Shown: positions 24,360 to 34,000, numbered from the stretch's first letter. The stretch: DNA of 52,334 bases from an uncultured Porphyromonadaceae bacterium (GCA_937989585.1 CALKRW010000022.1:1-52334); one strand, 5' to 3'. The notes: a model not told the origin generated them from the sequence alone. Program-made: numbers and translations.

Positions 24360-27161
24360 TTATTTCAGGATTACTTTGCGGGTGGTGGTGCCGCGGCGCT
24401 CGATGTAGATTTCGCCGGGGCCCGGTGAGGTCACGCGGAGGCCCTGCAGGTTGTAGTATTCGGGGGCCGCATCATAGCCGTCGGCGTCGATGTTTTCGAT
24501 TCCGGACGATTCCTTGGTGCGGACGATGATTGTGTCGGAGACGCGGGCGTGGCATACGGGGTTGACAGCCTGTACGGTGTATTCGTACTGTGTGTCGGGT
24601 TGCAGGCCGGTCAGACGGATTGAGGATACGTCGCCGGTGCTGAAATTGGTGTAGACCTCATGCTCGCGGGTCGATGTCACGGTGCCTCCGTAGACGATTC
24701 GGATATCGTCGATGGCTATCCTGCAGTCGCCGGCAGCGACATATTCCAGATAGATGCTGCTTAGGTTATCCGGCAAGGTGGTGTTTGCGTAGAGTGGGCC
24801 TTCGAACTTGTCGAGTTCTATCACCTCGATTTCCTTCCATGCGAAACTGCCCGGCGACATTCCCATCACGTTGAGCCGCGCGCCCGGAGCAGGAGAGGAT
24901 ACTTTCAGGCTGAAGTACAGTTTCTTGATTGATTCGGGATAGGAGCATGTGAGCATGTAGCCTTTCTTGTCGAAACAGAGGGCGGGTGCGGACGTTCCGC
25001 AGAGCGATGCGTCATCTGTCGTGCCTGTGGCATTGGTCTTCCATCCCTGGGGCATTCCGGCGATTCCGCCGGTGAAGTCACATGTCGATTCGACGAGCGG
25101 CGTGGCCTCCTGCTGCTGCACGTTGAGGATATAGTCTGTCGCGTCGTCGAATTTCTCCCAGTTGGCGGTGAAATCGGTGCTCCCTACCTCGCTTGCCTCG
25201 AGAGCGACGGTCTTGAGGAAGTCGAGTGTCGGAGGCAGTGTGCGCACCGAGACCTCGTTCGAGGGTTCGCCGTCGCTGTCCTCGTTGCAGGGAATCACGC
25301 TGAGATAATACAGGTTGTCGGGCTTCAGTCCGGTGATTGTCGCATGGTCGGTGTTTCCGGCGTTCTTGCGGTTCCAGATTATGCGGTGCTCGCTGTTGTA
25401 GACGTTCAGCAGGTAGTATGTCGTATTTGGGTCGAGGTTCCATTTCGCGGTGAACGATGTCGTGCTTATGTCGGCGGCATCGATGTCGGCGACCGTGATT
25501 TTGCCCGGCGCGGGCACGGGTATGTATCCTCCGTTGAAGATGATGTTCCCGCTGTCCTCGCGTATGTCGCGCAGCGGGACCTTCAGTTCGAGTCCGGCCC
25601 AAGTCTTCATGGCGGGGACAGTGCGGTGGGTGAATTCGGTCACGTTCTTTGTGCCGGGGAATGGGTCGCCGCCGTATGTGTCCTTGCTCCTGATGCCGTC
25701 TGCCTCGACTATGTCCACGCACTGGTGCTCCTTCTCGACGTTGACGGTGTTGCTGTTCCATGCCGACGAGTTGTAGTCGATGTGCCATACGAGCATGCCG
25801 TGGCCGGGAATGTACGTGTCCCAGCCGCGCTGCTGGCGGTTCTCGATCAGGAAGAATTCATCGGCGCGGTTGGTCAGTACGGCATAGCCGTCCATCAGGT
25901 CGACAGGCCGGAGTGTGTATTCGGCTACGGTCTCGCCTGTGAGTTGTTTCGGACGCAGCCATCCGAGGGCGTTGCGCTCGAAGATTCCGTAGTTGGGCGG
26001 TGTGCGGCCGTCGTTGTTGTAGTTGCCGTAGTCCATCACGCAGAAACTGCCGGGAGTGAACGCCTCGGAGTAGGTTGTCGAATAGATGTCGGGCAGTCCG
26101 AGCACATGGCTGAACTCATGGACGAAGGTGCCGATGCCGTCGGGGGCCTCGTTTTCCCACTCGTTGCTGCATGCGTAGCGGTCGAGAATCTTGTCGTCGA
26201 AGACATATGTTCCCACGCCCGCCGACTTTATGTTCCACGAGTGCGGCCACACCGTGTCGGCCTCGCCGCCGCTGGCCTCGCCGCGTCCGGCGTAGATCAC
26301 ATACACGTTGTCGATGTAGCCGTCGCCGTCGCGGTCGTACTCGCTGAAGTCGACCGTGGCGTCAAGCTGGCTGCAGGCCTCTATGACCATCATCTCGGGG
26401 CTGTTGTCGTCGCCCGTCACGGGGTTGTTGCCGCCGTAGTATGCCATAGGTCTCGAGAGTTCGACAGGTCCGTAGACGTCGAACTGTGGCTGGAACTGGG
26501 CGCCTGAGTTGTCGACAAACCACTGCCGGGCGCTTCCGGTGGCATTGTGGCTCTTGAAGTTGTCGCCGTTGAGCATATCGTTGTAGTATGCCCGTACGTC
26601 GCCGGCATAGTTGACATCGGCGTCGTTGAACTTCACGTCGGTGTACTCGACGAGCACCACAAGGCTCTTCTGGCTGCCGAAAACCGGAAAATGCTCGTTG
26701 GAGAAAAGGCCCTTGCCGAAGACGTCGTCAATCACAGGGCCGGCGTTGGGGACCTTATGCCTCGAGAGTGCATTCGCCTTCTCGATCATTATTCTTTCAG
26801 CCTTGACGCGCGGCGAGTTGGCGCGCTCCCGGTTCAGGGTCTCTATGACATCGGCCATGCTGACGGTTGACAGAAATTTCCTTACCTCGTCCTTGCGGAG
26901 CGTGATCTCCGTCGCCTTGTATCCGCTTGATTCCAGGCTGCCTGTTTTCCCCGGCAGGGCATAGTATAATGTGTTGTTCCTGTTGACGAGCGCATAGCCG
27001 TCGAGTGTCTGGTACCAGTGGTGCCGCTCGTCTCCACGGAGCATGACGGTGACCGTGCTTCCGTCAGGCTGGGTGAATTTGATTGGTGTCGGTTTGGCCG
27101 GAACGGCCAGTGCAGATGCCGTGCCGAGTATAGCACATGCACAGAATGTTAATAATCTCAT
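24360..27161 (-). CDS. M6-type secreted metalloprotease with FN3 domains
   Basis: 933 residues. Signal peptide (MRLLTFCACAILGTASALAV). The catalytic domain has the zinc motif H348-E-F-S-H352 in GTFVHEFSHVLGLPD, and FCVMDYGNYNN as the met-turn region, as in immune-inhibitor-A-like (M6) proteases. DRDGDGYIDN is a calcium-type loop. Two fibronectin-III-like modules follow at about 555-635 and 650-860, the second interrupted by a jelly-roll-like stretch. The last 35 residues (APEYYNLQGLRVTSPGPG, then IYIERRGTTTRKVILK) form a tail shared with the 27386 gene and with 36883-37023, probably an export or surface-sorting signal. It likely degrades extracellular protein. Confidence 0.9.
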   Translation of the reverse strand: MRLLTFCACAILGTASALAVPAKPTPIKFTQPDGSTVTVMLRGDERHHWYQTLDGYALVNRNNTLYYALPGKTGSLESSGYKATEITLRKDEVRKFLSTVSMADVIETLNRERANSPRVKAERIMIEKANALSRHKVPNAGPVIDDVFGKGLFSNEHFPVFGSQKSLVVLVEYTDVKFNDADVNYAGDVRAYYNDMLNGDNFKSHNATGSARQWFVDNSGAQFQPQFDVYGPVELSRPMAYYGGNNPVTGDDNSPEMMVIEACSQLDATVDFSEYDRDGDGYIDNVYVIYAGRGEASGGEADTVWPHSWNIKSAGVGTYVFDDKILDRYACSNEWENEAPDGIGTFVHEFSHVLGLPDIYSTTYSEAFTPGSFCVMDYGNYNNDGRTPPNYGIFERNALGWLRPKQLTGETVAEYTLRPVDLMDGYAVLTNRADEFFLIENRQQRGWDTYIPGHGMLVWHIDYNSSAWNSNTVNVEKEHQCVDIVEADGIRSKDTYGGDPFPGTKNVTEFTHRTVPAMKTWAGLELKVPLRDIREDSGNIIFNGGYIPVPAPGKITVADIDAADISTTSFTAKWNLDPNTTYYLLNVYNSEHRIIWNRKNAGNTDHATITGLKPDNLYYLSVIPCNEDSDGEPSNEVSVRTLPPTLDFLKTVALEASEVGSTDFTANWEKFDDATDYILNVQQQEATPLVESTCDFTGGIAGMPQGWKTNATGTTDDASLCGTSAPALCFDKKGYMLTCSYPESIKKLYFSLKVSSPAPGARLNVMGMSPGSFAWKEIEVIELDKFEGPLYANTTLPDNLSSIYLEYVAAGDCRIAIDDIRIVYGGTVTSTREHEVYTNFSTGDVSSIRLTGLQPDTQYEYTVQAVNPVCHARVSDTIIVRTKESSGIENIDADGYDAAPEYYNLQGLRVTSPGPGEIYIERRGTTTRKVILK

Positions 27162-27195
27162 ATCGTATGTCTTGATATTCGTTGAAACAGTGGTG

Positions 27196-27203
27196 CAAAT
27201 TTA
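27196..27203 (-). promoter_or_regulatory. -7 box of the M6 protease gene
   Basis: Minus strand TAAATTTG about 34 bp upstream of the start codon. No good -33 element at the expected spacing. Confidence 0.45.
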
Positions 27204-27319
27204 AGATATTTATTTAGAAAAATTATGGCATCCAAAATAAAATATTGGCAAATATCAAGTTTTTGTCAATATTTCAAGCATTTTTCGGTTGAAAACTTGT
27301 TTGGGATGACTAAAAGACA

Positions 27320-27327
27320 TAACTTTG
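27320..27327 (+). promoter_or_regulatory. -7 box of the 27386 gene
   Basis: TAACTTTG; a possible -33 element (TTGT, 27297-27300) is 19 bp upstream. Confidence 0.55.
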
Positions 27328-27385
27328 CCGCCGGTTAGGACAAGCAGTCCCGAACCAGTATGATTATTCCAAAAATATTTTGTTT

Positions 27386-28537
27386 ATGAAAAAACTTTAC
27401 TCAATTCTTTTCGCCCTCATCGCGCTGACTTCAGGTTCTGCCTCGGCCACGGATTATATGACACTCGAGGGAATGTGCGCCAACTACCGTTGGGAAGCAT
27501 TTGATGCCGCCGGCAGTGACATCAAGTTCAATGTCTCGATAAAGCAGGGCGCCGGAGACAATGCCGTTGTGATTAACGGCATTTTCGACAAATATGAACT
27601 CAAGGGAACATTCGACCCCTCGACCGGCGGAATCTCCATCGAGAACCAGCGCGTAGGCTTCGATGCCGGGAAGGGCCAGTTCCTGTCGTTCGTTCACCTT
27701 ACCTATGACGGAGACATTACATCCGATCCCCTGGTGCTCGACAACAGCAACGACGGCGACCTGTCTACATTCGAGGAATACGGCGTGGTTGCCGAAACCA
27801 TGGACTCGGAGTATCTTCTCTCCGACGGCCTTATCGACTACGGCTACATGGCATTCATCTTCCGCACGGGCGAGATTGTCGATGACTCATGGGAAGACGC
27901 CGGCACGGCTACCCTCTTCGACGGCGGTTTCTTCACGCCCCTGCCACGCTTTGGCATCGGCTTCAAGGCCCCCGTTGAGGTTGTGCTCGAGAAATCCACC
28001 AAGACCGAGAACCTCTACCGCCTCGTCAAACCGTGGGACTCATATTTCGGCAAGGAACTCAACTCATATCTCGAATTTGACATCTCCGACTCCGCCAATG
28101 TCATCATCCCGACACAGTCTACCGGCTATGAGGACAGCGAGTATGGCCTGGCCTCGGTCCAGAACTTTGTCGGCATGTACATCGCCGGCGGCTTCAGCGT
28201 CGAGGACGCCATGGCGGCCGTGCCCGCAGGCCGCGAAGGCGAGCATATCTGCACATACAACGACAAGACCAAGGTAATCACGATGCCTGTCAATGCCGCG
28301 TTCACAACGTTCGCCGGCGATTCCGAAGGCTACTGGAATGTCGGCAAGGCCAACGGCGCCGCCGACAGTTATATCGTGATGCCCGGCGGAACGACCACCG
28401 GCGTAAGCGACATCATGTCTTCGGAGGACGTCCCCGCCGAATACTACAACCTCCAGGGCATCCGCACCGACAATCCCGCCGCCGGCGTCTATATCCGCCG
28501 CCAGGGCAGCAAGGTGACAAAGGTTTATGTCAGGTAA
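27386..28537 (+). CDS. secreted protein with shared C-terminal tail, unknown function
   Basis: 383 residues from ATG 27386 (MKKLYSILFALIALTSGSASA, signal peptide). The mature part is beta-rich, acidic and lacks cysteines beyond a few (MCANYRWEAF). No enzymatic motif seen. Residues about 345-383 (PAEYYNLQGIRTDNPAAGVYI, then RQGSKVTKVYVR) match the tail of the M6 protease, which is divergently encoded, and the out-of-frame tail at 36883-37023. It is probably exported to the surface by the same route. Pairing with the protease suggests a shared role but does not prove it. Confidence 0.75.
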   Translation: MKKLYSILFALIALTSGSASATDYMTLEGMCANYRWEAFDAAGSDIKFNVSIKQGAGDNAVVINGIFDKYELKGTFDPSTGGISIENQRVGFDAGKGQFLSFVHLTYDGDITSDPLVLDNSNDGDLSTFEEYGVVAETMDSEYLLSDGLIDYGYMAFIFRTGEIVDDSWEDAGTATLFDGGFFTPLPRFGIGFKAPVEVVLEKSTKTENLYRLVKPWDSYFGKELNSYLEFDISDSANVIIPTQSTGYEDSEYGLASVQNFVGMYIAGGFSVEDAMAAVPAGREGEHICTYNDKTKVITMPVNAAFTTFAGDSEGYWNVGKANGAADSYIVMPGGTTTGVSDIMSSEDVPAEYYNLQGIRTDNPAAGVYIRRQGSKVTKVYVR

Positions 28538-28545
28538 GCCAGCCC

Positions 28546-28588
28546 GTCCATGACATTCATGGCGCCCCGGCCATGACATTCATGGCCT
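28546..28588. repeat. twin short palindromes
   Basis: CCATGACATTCATGG occurs at 28548-28562 and again at 28571-28585. Each is a perfect 6-bp stem (CCATGA/TCATGG) around CAT, extended to 8 bp in the second copy (GGCC flanks). They follow the stop of the 27386 gene directly. Function unknown. Confidence 0.75.
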
Positions 28589-28602
28589 GTATAATATAAA
28601 GT

Positions 28603-28650
28603 ACTGCACTCCGCAAGTTGGACACAATGACTTGCGGAGTGCAGTCCCTT
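28603..28650 (+). terminator. terminator of the 27386 gene
   Basis: ACTGCACTCCGCAAGT (28603-28618) pairs perfectly over 16 bp with 28630-28645, followed by CCCTTTATT. Confidence 0.75.
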
Positions 28651-28740
28651 TATTGAGAAGCCCACCGCAGAACAGCAATCGCATCGGGTACCTTATCGGG
28701 TACTTTATCGGGTGCCGCTGATTTTATACTGTTTTGGTAT
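28650..28740 (-). pseudogene. relic with DKVP-type linker
   Basis: The minus strand reads NSIKSAAPDKVPDKVPDAIA then VLRWASQ and a stop. The tandem DKVP units followed by AIAVLR resemble the linker-to-winged-helix junction of the Fic protein at 20625 (DKVPNKSELAVLRLL). No more of such a gene is visible, so this would be a remnant. Confidence 0.4.
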
Positions 28741-28807
28741 ACCTGACACTGAAAGTTATTTTCGGGTGTTCTTTCGCCGGGTTTTAGGATTTTTTTAGGG
28801 GCGGGGG

Positions 28808-28839
28808 TTGGGAGGTTAGGGGAAATTTTGCTTACTTTG
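28808..28839 (+). promoter_or_regulatory. promoter ahead of the ABC ATPase gene
   Basis: TTGG (28808-28811), 20 bp, TTACTTTG (28832-28839), one mismatch in each element. The leader to ATG 28939 is about 95 nt. Confidence 0.45.
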
Positions 28840-28938
28840 CAGTCTTGAATATCCGAACGGCCTCTTTTTGCGGTCAGCCGCCAATGCGAAAAACGGTGCG
28901 ACGGCATAAATACAGGCGATAGACAGCCAACCGACGAC

Positions 28939-29715
28939 ATGATTACGCTGCGCGACATACACAAGTCTTACTCTGCGGCCTCCGGGCGCGGACACGACGG
29001 CTCGCGCGTCGAGGTGCTCCGCGGCGTGTCGCTTGATATCTTTCCGGGACGGATGACCACGATTGTCGGCCCGTCGGGAGCCGGAAAGTCTACGCTGCTC
29101 AACATACTCGGCACGCTCGAGCGGCCCGACAGCGGCTCGGTGCTCTACGACCGCACGGCGGTATTCGACCTCGGCGACAAGGCCCTGTCGGCTTTCCGTA
29201 ACTCGCACATCGGCTTCGTGTTCCAGTCGCACCGTCTGTTGCCTGAGTTCTCGATAGAGGAGAACGTGGCGATGCCGGCCCTGATCGCGGGCGAGTCGCG
29301 CCGTGTCAGCCTCGACAGGGCACGCCGCCTGCTCGACGACCTGGGCCTGGGCCACCGCCTGCACCACCGTCCCGCCGAACTCTCGGGCGGCGAATGTCAG
29401 CGTGCCGCCGTGGCCCGCGCCCTCATCAACGAGCCTTCGGTAATCCTTGCCGACGAGCCCACGGGCAGCCTCGACAGCGCCAACCGCGCCGAACTCTACC
29501 GCATCTTCCTCGACCTGCGCGACTCGCGCGGGGCAACCTTCGTAATCGTCACCCACGACGAGGCCCTGGCCGAAGGCTCGGACCGCGTCATTCGCCTTGC
29601 CGACGGCCTTGTCGTCGACAGCACTGATAGCCCTGACAGCGCCACCGCCGACACCATCAGCCCCGACAGCGAAAGCATCAGTGCCGCCGGGGAGGAAATC
29701 GTCGAAACCGTATAA
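28939..29715 (+). CDS. ABC transporter ATP-binding protein, LolD/FtsE-like
   Basis: 258 residues. Walker A GPSGAGKS (about 48-55), Q-loop FVFQSHRLLPEFSIEENV, signature LSGGECQRAAVARAL, Walker B VILADEPTGSLD, H-loop THD. The LLPEFSIEENVAMPALI stretch is typical of the LolD/MacB-type class that drives lipoprotein release or efflux through a separate membrane subunit. No permease gene is adjacent. The C-terminal 35 residues are a low-complexity Asp/Ser/Thr-rich tail (DSTDSPDSATADTISPDSES), unusual for LolD. Confidence 0.88.
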   Translation: MITLRDIHKSYSAASGRGHDGSRVEVLRGVSLDIFPGRMTTIVGPSGAGKSTLLNILGTLERPDSGSVLYDRTAVFDLGDKALSAFRNSHIGFVFQSHRLLPEFSIEENVAMPALIAGESRRVSLDRARRLLDDLGLGHRLHHRPAELSGGECQRAAVARALINEPSVILADEPTGSLDSANRAELYRIFLDLRDSRGATFVIVTHDEALAEGSDRVIRLADGLVVDSTDSPDSATADTISPDSESISAAGEEIVETV

Positions 29716-29771
29716 GACCAATTTATTACTCATTTTCAATATCTCAACTCAATCTCATCATCTCCACTCAA

Positions 29772-30479
29772 ATGACACAATTTCTGAAAAAACTATGGCT
29801 GGGATCTCTTGCCGCCGTTCTTGCTTTTGCCTCGACATCATGCAACAGCGATGACGACAACGGCGGACTGCCCCCCGGCACTCTCTATGACATCGTCACT
29901 CTTGTCTCGAACACCGACCAGGGTTCCGTATTCGAGTTCCGCAGGGACGGCGACTCGCCACTCATCACTCTCACCTCGTCGCGCCGCGTAAGCACCGATT
30001 TCAAGGACGGCGACCGGCTGCTGATAGCATACATGCCCCTCAGCGGCGTCTCGTACGTCAGCGGCAGCATCGACCTCTACGGAACCGGCAACGTCATCAA
30101 CGGCGACATCCAGACCGGCACCGCCCAGGAGTGGAACTCGTTCCGCACCGCCGACCAGAACGTGGCTTTCATCAACCGTTCGGGCGAGTACCTGAACGTA
30201 CGCACCGAAATCTACGTCCGCTCTCAGCCCAAGACCTATGCGCTGGTTGTCGACGAGTCGACCCTGGACGAGGAAATTCCCACCGCCTACATCATCTTCG
30301 AGCCTGACACCCAGGGCGACACATCGCTACACACCGGCTACGCGTCGTGGAACCTCTCGAAGGTATGGAACCTCGAGAGCGTCAAGGGCCTGAAGGTTGT
30401 ATGGTCCGACGGCGCCACCGGCAAGACCGGCGAGCGCACATTCAAGAAGGACATCCAGCAGATCGAGCCGGTCGGCTGA
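29772..30479 (+). CDS. NigD-like lipoprotein
   Basis: 235 residues. Lipoprotein signal (LKKLWLGSLAAVLAFASTSC, lipobox cysteine at about 24) followed by an Asp-rich linker. An OB-like N-terminal part includes FKDGDRLLIAYMPLSG. The C-terminal beta-sandwich-like part has SGEYLNVRTEIYV, TAYIIFEPDTQGD and YASWNLSKVWNLESVKGLKV. This order fits the NigD-like family of Bacteroidales lipoproteins. The family function is unknown. It lies 56 bp after the ABC gene; DUF3467 follows at 60 bp. Confidence 0.65.
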   Translation: MTQFLKKLWLGSLAAVLAFASTSCNSDDDNGGLPPGTLYDIVTLVSNTDQGSVFEFRRDGDSPLITLTSSRRVSTDFKDGDRLLIAYMPLSGVSYVSGSIDLYGTGNVINGDIQTGTAQEWNSFRTADQNVAFINRSGEYLNVRTEIYVRSQPKTYALVVDESTLDEEIPTAYIIFEPDTQGDTSLHTGYASWNLSKVWNLESVKGLKVVWSDGATGKTGERTFKKDIQQIEPVG

Positions 30480-30539
30480 TTCCACCCGCATTATCCATCA
30501 AACCACATAATCAACAAATCCTTAAACCTATCAGCAACA

Positions 30540-30836
30540 ATGGCAAACGAAAACAAGAACGAAATAAAGATCGAACTCACTCCCGAAGTCGCCAACGGCC
30601 ACTACTCTAACCTCGCCATGATAGCCCACTCGGCAGGCGAGTTCTTCATCGACTTCATCGCCATGGCCCCCAACATGCCCCAGGCCAAGGTCCAGTCGCG
30701 CATCATCATGACTCCCGAGAACGCCAAGAACCTCCTGTTCGCACTCCGCGACAACCTTGCCAAATACGAGCAGACCTTCGGCGAGATCGAGCGCAAGATG
30801 CCCCTCAACGCCGAGCAGAACAACTTCAAGGCCTGA
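30540..30836 (+). CDS. DUF3467 protein
   Basis: 98 residues matching DUF3467: EIKIELTPEVANGHYSNLAMIAHSAGEFFIDFIAMAPNMP, then VQSRIIMTPENAKNLLFALRDNLAKYEQTFGEI. It is a small cytoplasmic protein conserved across Bacteroidetes with no assigned role. It is followed by cysS at 83 bp. Confidence 0.9.
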   Translation: MANENKNEIKIELTPEVANGHYSNLAMIAHSAGEFFIDFIAMAPNMPQAKVQSRIIMTPENAKNLLFALRDNLAKYEQTFGEIERKMPLNAEQNNFKA

Positions 30837-30919
30837 GCACCGGTCACGCCACAGAATAACTTCCCCGGACGCCCGCATCAGGGCGTTCCGGGTTTAATCA
30901 CATAAATACAGCCACCACC

Positions 30920-32416
30920 ATGCGACAGCACAATCTCCAGATTTACAACTCGATGTCCCGCACCAAGGAGACCTTCGTCCCCCTGCATGCCCCCAACGTG
31001 GGCATGTATGTCTGCGGCCCCACGGTCTACGGCGACGGCCACCTGGGCCATGCCCGTCCGGCCATAACCTTCGATCTGGTATTCCGCTACCTGCGCCACC
31101 TCGGCTACAAGGTGCGCTATGTCCGCAACATCACCGACGTAGGCCACCTCGAGCACGATGCCGACGACGGCGAGGACAAGATTGCTAAGAAAGCCCGCCT
31201 CGAGGACCTCGAGCCTATGGAGGTGGTCCAGTACTACCTTACGCGCTACCACAAGGCCATGGACGCCCTGGGCGTGCTGCCACCGTCGATCGAGCCACAC
31301 GCATCGGGCCACATCATCGAGCAGATAGCCTATGTCCAGTCGATTCTCGACGCCGGCTACGCCTATGTCTCCGAAGGCTCGGTCTACTTCGATGTGCCCA
31401 AGTTCAACCGCGACTTCGGCTACGGACGCCTGTCGGGCCGCAACATCGACGAACTCCTGTCGGCCACACGCGAACTCGACGGTCAGAGCGAGAAGCGCAA
31501 CCCCGCCGACTTCGCCCTGTGGAAGAAGGCCGCACCCGAGCACATCATGCACTGGCCGTCGCCATGGAGCGAAGGCTTCCCCGGCTGGCACCTCGAGTGC
31601 TCCACCATGTCCGAGAAGTACCTCGGCGAGACATTCGACATCCACGGCGGAGGCATGGACCTCAAGTTCCCCCATCACGAGTGCGAGATCGCTCAGTCGG
31701 TGGCTCACAACGGCCACCCCGCCGTGCACTACTGGATGCACAACAACATGATCACCATCAACGGCAAGAAGATGGGCAAGTCGCTGGGCAACTTCATAAC
31801 CCTCGACGAGTTCTTCACCGGCTCGCATCCGCTGCTCACCCAGGCCTACGCGCCGATGACCATACGCTTCTTTATCCTCCAGGCCCATTACCGCGGCACG
31901 GTTGACTTCTCGAACGAGGCCCTGCAGAGCGCCGAGCGCGCCCTCGCCCGCATGAGCGACGGCTACCGCCGCGCCCATAACCTGAAGCCATCGGCCGACA
32001 GCCGCCAGCTCGGGCAGGAGATAGCCCGCATCCGCGAGAACTGCTACGCCGCCATGGATGACGACTTCAACACTCCCGTCACCATCGGCCACCTCTTCGA
32101 GGCATGCTCGCTCGTCAACAAGATCAACGACGGCCAGCAGAAGGCCTCGCAGGAGGACATCGACGACCTCGTGGCCCTGTTCGACACCTTCCTTGTCGAG
32201 ATCATGGGCGTCACTCCCGGAGCCGACGCCGCCGCAGGCTCGGGCGCCGAGGCACTGAAGCCCTACGAGGAGGCCGTCAACCTGCTGCTCGACATCCGCG
32301 CCAAGGCAAAGGCCAGCAAGGACTGGGCGACATCCGACCTCATCCGAAACCAGATGAACGCCATCGGTTTCGACGTCAAGGACACCAAAGACGGCTTCGA
32401 GTGGACCCTGAAGTAA
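30920..32416 (+). CDS. cysS: cysteine--tRNA ligase
   Basis: 498 residues, normal length. Class I synthetase charging tRNA-Cys. The HIGH motif is HLGHARPAITFD, preceded by the zinc-binding cysteine in VCGPTVYGDGH. Further zinc ligands lie in WHLECSTMS and HHECEIAQS. The KMSKS loop is KKMGKSLGNF. The anticodon-binding helical domain follows. The start ATG 30920 gives MRQHNLQIYNSMSRTKETF, the typical N-terminus. The stop at 32414-32416 lies inside the following helicase gene. Confidence 0.96.
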   Translation: MRQHNLQIYNSMSRTKETFVPLHAPNVGMYVCGPTVYGDGHLGHARPAITFDLVFRYLRHLGYKVRYVRNITDVGHLEHDADDGEDKIAKKARLEDLEPMEVVQYYLTRYHKAMDALGVLPPSIEPHASGHIIEQIAYVQSILDAGYAYVSEGSVYFDVPKFNRDFGYGRLSGRNIDELLSATRELDGQSEKRNPADFALWKKAAPEHIMHWPSPWSEGFPGWHLECSTMSEKYLGETFDIHGGGMDLKFPHHECEIAQSVAHNGHPAVHYWMHNNMITINGKKMGKSLGNFITLDEFFTGSHPLLTQAYAPMTIRFFILQAHYRGTVDFSNEALQSAERALARMSDGYRRAHNLKPSADSRQLGQEIARIRENCYAAMDDDFNTPVTIGHLFEACSLVNKINDGQQKASQEDIDDLVALFDTFLVEIMGVTPGADAAAGSGAEALKPYEEAVNLLLDIRAKAKASKDWATSDLIRNQMNAIGFDVKDTKDGFEWTLK

Positions 32417-33885
32417 TCGCCGCGGCAATCACCGCCGCGCTGCCATACAGCCCCAACAAGCAACAGAGCCTCGTCATCGGGGCTTTGTCGCGTTTCTGCG
32501 CCCCCGTGGCCGAGGCGGCGCAGGCCATGGCCGCCGCATCCGGCAACGACCGCGAGGCGATGCTCGCCGCCATGGCCGCGCAGGCTCCGGCGCTGTCGGC
32601 CGACTATGCCTTCATCCTCGCCGGATACGCCGGTACGGGCAAGACCTCGCTCACCGGCGCCCTGGTCAGGGCTCTCGGCGAGGCGGGAGTTACCACCGTC
32701 CTCCTCGCCCCCACTGGACGCGCCGCCAAGGTCTTCGCCGCCAACGCCGCGCATCCCGCCTACACCATCCACCGCCGCATCTACCGCCACTCGCTTGATG
32801 GCTCGACATGGCCCGGCCTGCAGGAAAACCGTCTGGACAACGCCGTCTTCATCGTCGACGAGGCGTCGATGATTTCGGGCGAGCCGGGACTCGGCGGCAC
32901 AAACTCGCTGCTCGAGGACCTCATACAGTACGTCTACTCGGGCATCGGCAACCGCCTCATCTTCCTCGGCGACACCGCGCAGTTGCCACCTGTCGGCTCG
33001 GACGACTCGCCGGCAATGAATCCCGAGGTGCTGCGCTCGTTCGGCCTGAAAGTGTCGCGTGCCACGCTCACGGCCATCTCCCGCCAGACCTCCGGCTCGG
33101 GCATACTGTACAACGCCACCTCGCTGCGCCGCGCCATGGCCGAGGGCGAGATCGGCGTCGTGCCGCGCCTGACGGTCGAGGGCTTCGGCGACGTCAGCGT
33201 GATGGGTCCCGAGGACCTGCCAGAGGCACTCGAGAGCGCCTATCGCCGCGACGGTATCGACCGCACGCTGCTGATAACACGCTCCAACCAGCGCGCAACA
33301 GCCTTCAACCGCGCAATCCGCGCCGAGGTGCTATACCTCGAAAGCATAATCGCACGCGGCGAGCAGATACTCGTCGCTAAGAACAACTACTTCTGGTCGC
33401 GCAAGGAGAAGGGGCTCGACTTCATAGCCAACGGCGACATCGCCGTCGTGGCCGAAGTCTACGGCACCGAGAGGCGCTACGGCTTCACCTTCGCCGACGT
33501 TGCGCTGACATTCCCCGACCACGGCGTCACGCTCGACTGCAAACTCGTGCTCGACACCCTTGGCTCCGACACCCCCGCGCTGACCTACGAGCAGCAGAGC
33601 GCGCTCTACAACGGCCTCCTGTGCGACGACAGCCTGTACGACACCGGCGACTACGCCCTGCGCGCGCGTCAGGTTCGCAACAGCCCCTACTGGAACGCCC
33701 TGCAGGTGAAATACGCCTATGCCGTCACCTGCCACAAGGCCCAGGGCGGCCAGTGGGACAACGTCTTCGTCGACATGGGCTACATTCCCCCCGAAGCCGC
33801 CGGTCTCGACCTCTACCGCTGGCTCTACACCGCCGTCACCCGCGCCCGCCGCCGCCTCACCATCCTCGACACAAGAACTACGTGA
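32401..33885 (+). CDS. RecD-like DNA helicase
   Basis: 494 residues, superfamily 1B helicase of the short RecD-like type common in Bacteroidetes. Walker A is GYAGTGKTS (about 78-86), Walker B FIVDEASMIS, motif III GDTAQLPPVG, and the C-terminal UvrD_C_2-like part has VTCHKAQGGQWDNVFVDM and YTAVTRARRRLTIL. The likely start is GTG 32401 (VDPEVIAAAIT), which overlaps cysS by 16 bp; longer in-frame extension upstream is arginine-rich shadow of cysS. The last codons (RRLTILDTRTT) are duplicated at 35578-35610, on the other side of the next gene. Confidence 0.9.
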   Translation: MDPEVIAAAITAALPYSPNKQQSLVIGALSRFCAPVAEAAQAMAAASGNDREAMLAAMAAQAPALSADYAFILAGYAGTGKTSLTGALVRALGEAGVTTVLLAPTGRAAKVFAANAAHPAYTIHRRIYRHSLDGSTWPGLQENRLDNAVFIVDEASMISGEPGLGGTNSLLEDLIQYVYSGIGNRLIFLGDTAQLPPVGSDDSPAMNPEVLRSFGLKVSRATLTAISRQTSGSGILYNATSLRRAMAEGEIGVVPRLTVEGFGDVSVMGPEDLPEALESAYRRDGIDRTLLITRSNQRATAFNRAIRAEVLYLESIIARGEQILVAKNNYFWSRKEKGLDFIANGDIAVVAEVYGTERRYGFTFADVALTFPDHGVTLDCKLVLDTLGSDTPALTYEQQSALYNGLLCDDSLYDTGDYALRARQVRNSPYWNALQVKYAYAVTCHKAQGGQWDNVFVDMGYIPPEAAGLDLYRWLYTAVTRARRRLTILDTRTT

Positions 33886-33911
33886 TAAGTCATAGTTATA
33901 AGTTACGAAGT
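33850..33911. repeat. left copy of duplicated helicase 3' end
   Basis: 62 bp covering the last 12 codons, the stop and 26 bp beyond. It aligns without gaps to 35578-35639 with 10 differences. In the coding part all five differences are silent; the sixth change alters the stop (TGA here, TTT TAA in the other copy). Confidence 0.85.
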
Positions 33912-34000
33912 GGACATTGTAACTATGTCATAATACTTATTTATCGGTCATAGTTACAGGTTGCGAAGGAGATATAAGTACACAATATTCACCCATAAAA

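Noticed and set aside
30878..32428. Long open frame on the minus strand opposite cysS (516 codons), and similar ones opposite rlmN, pdxA and the M6 gene
   Set aside because: They mirror codon bias of GC-rich genes on the other strand and show no domain features; the sense genes are certain.
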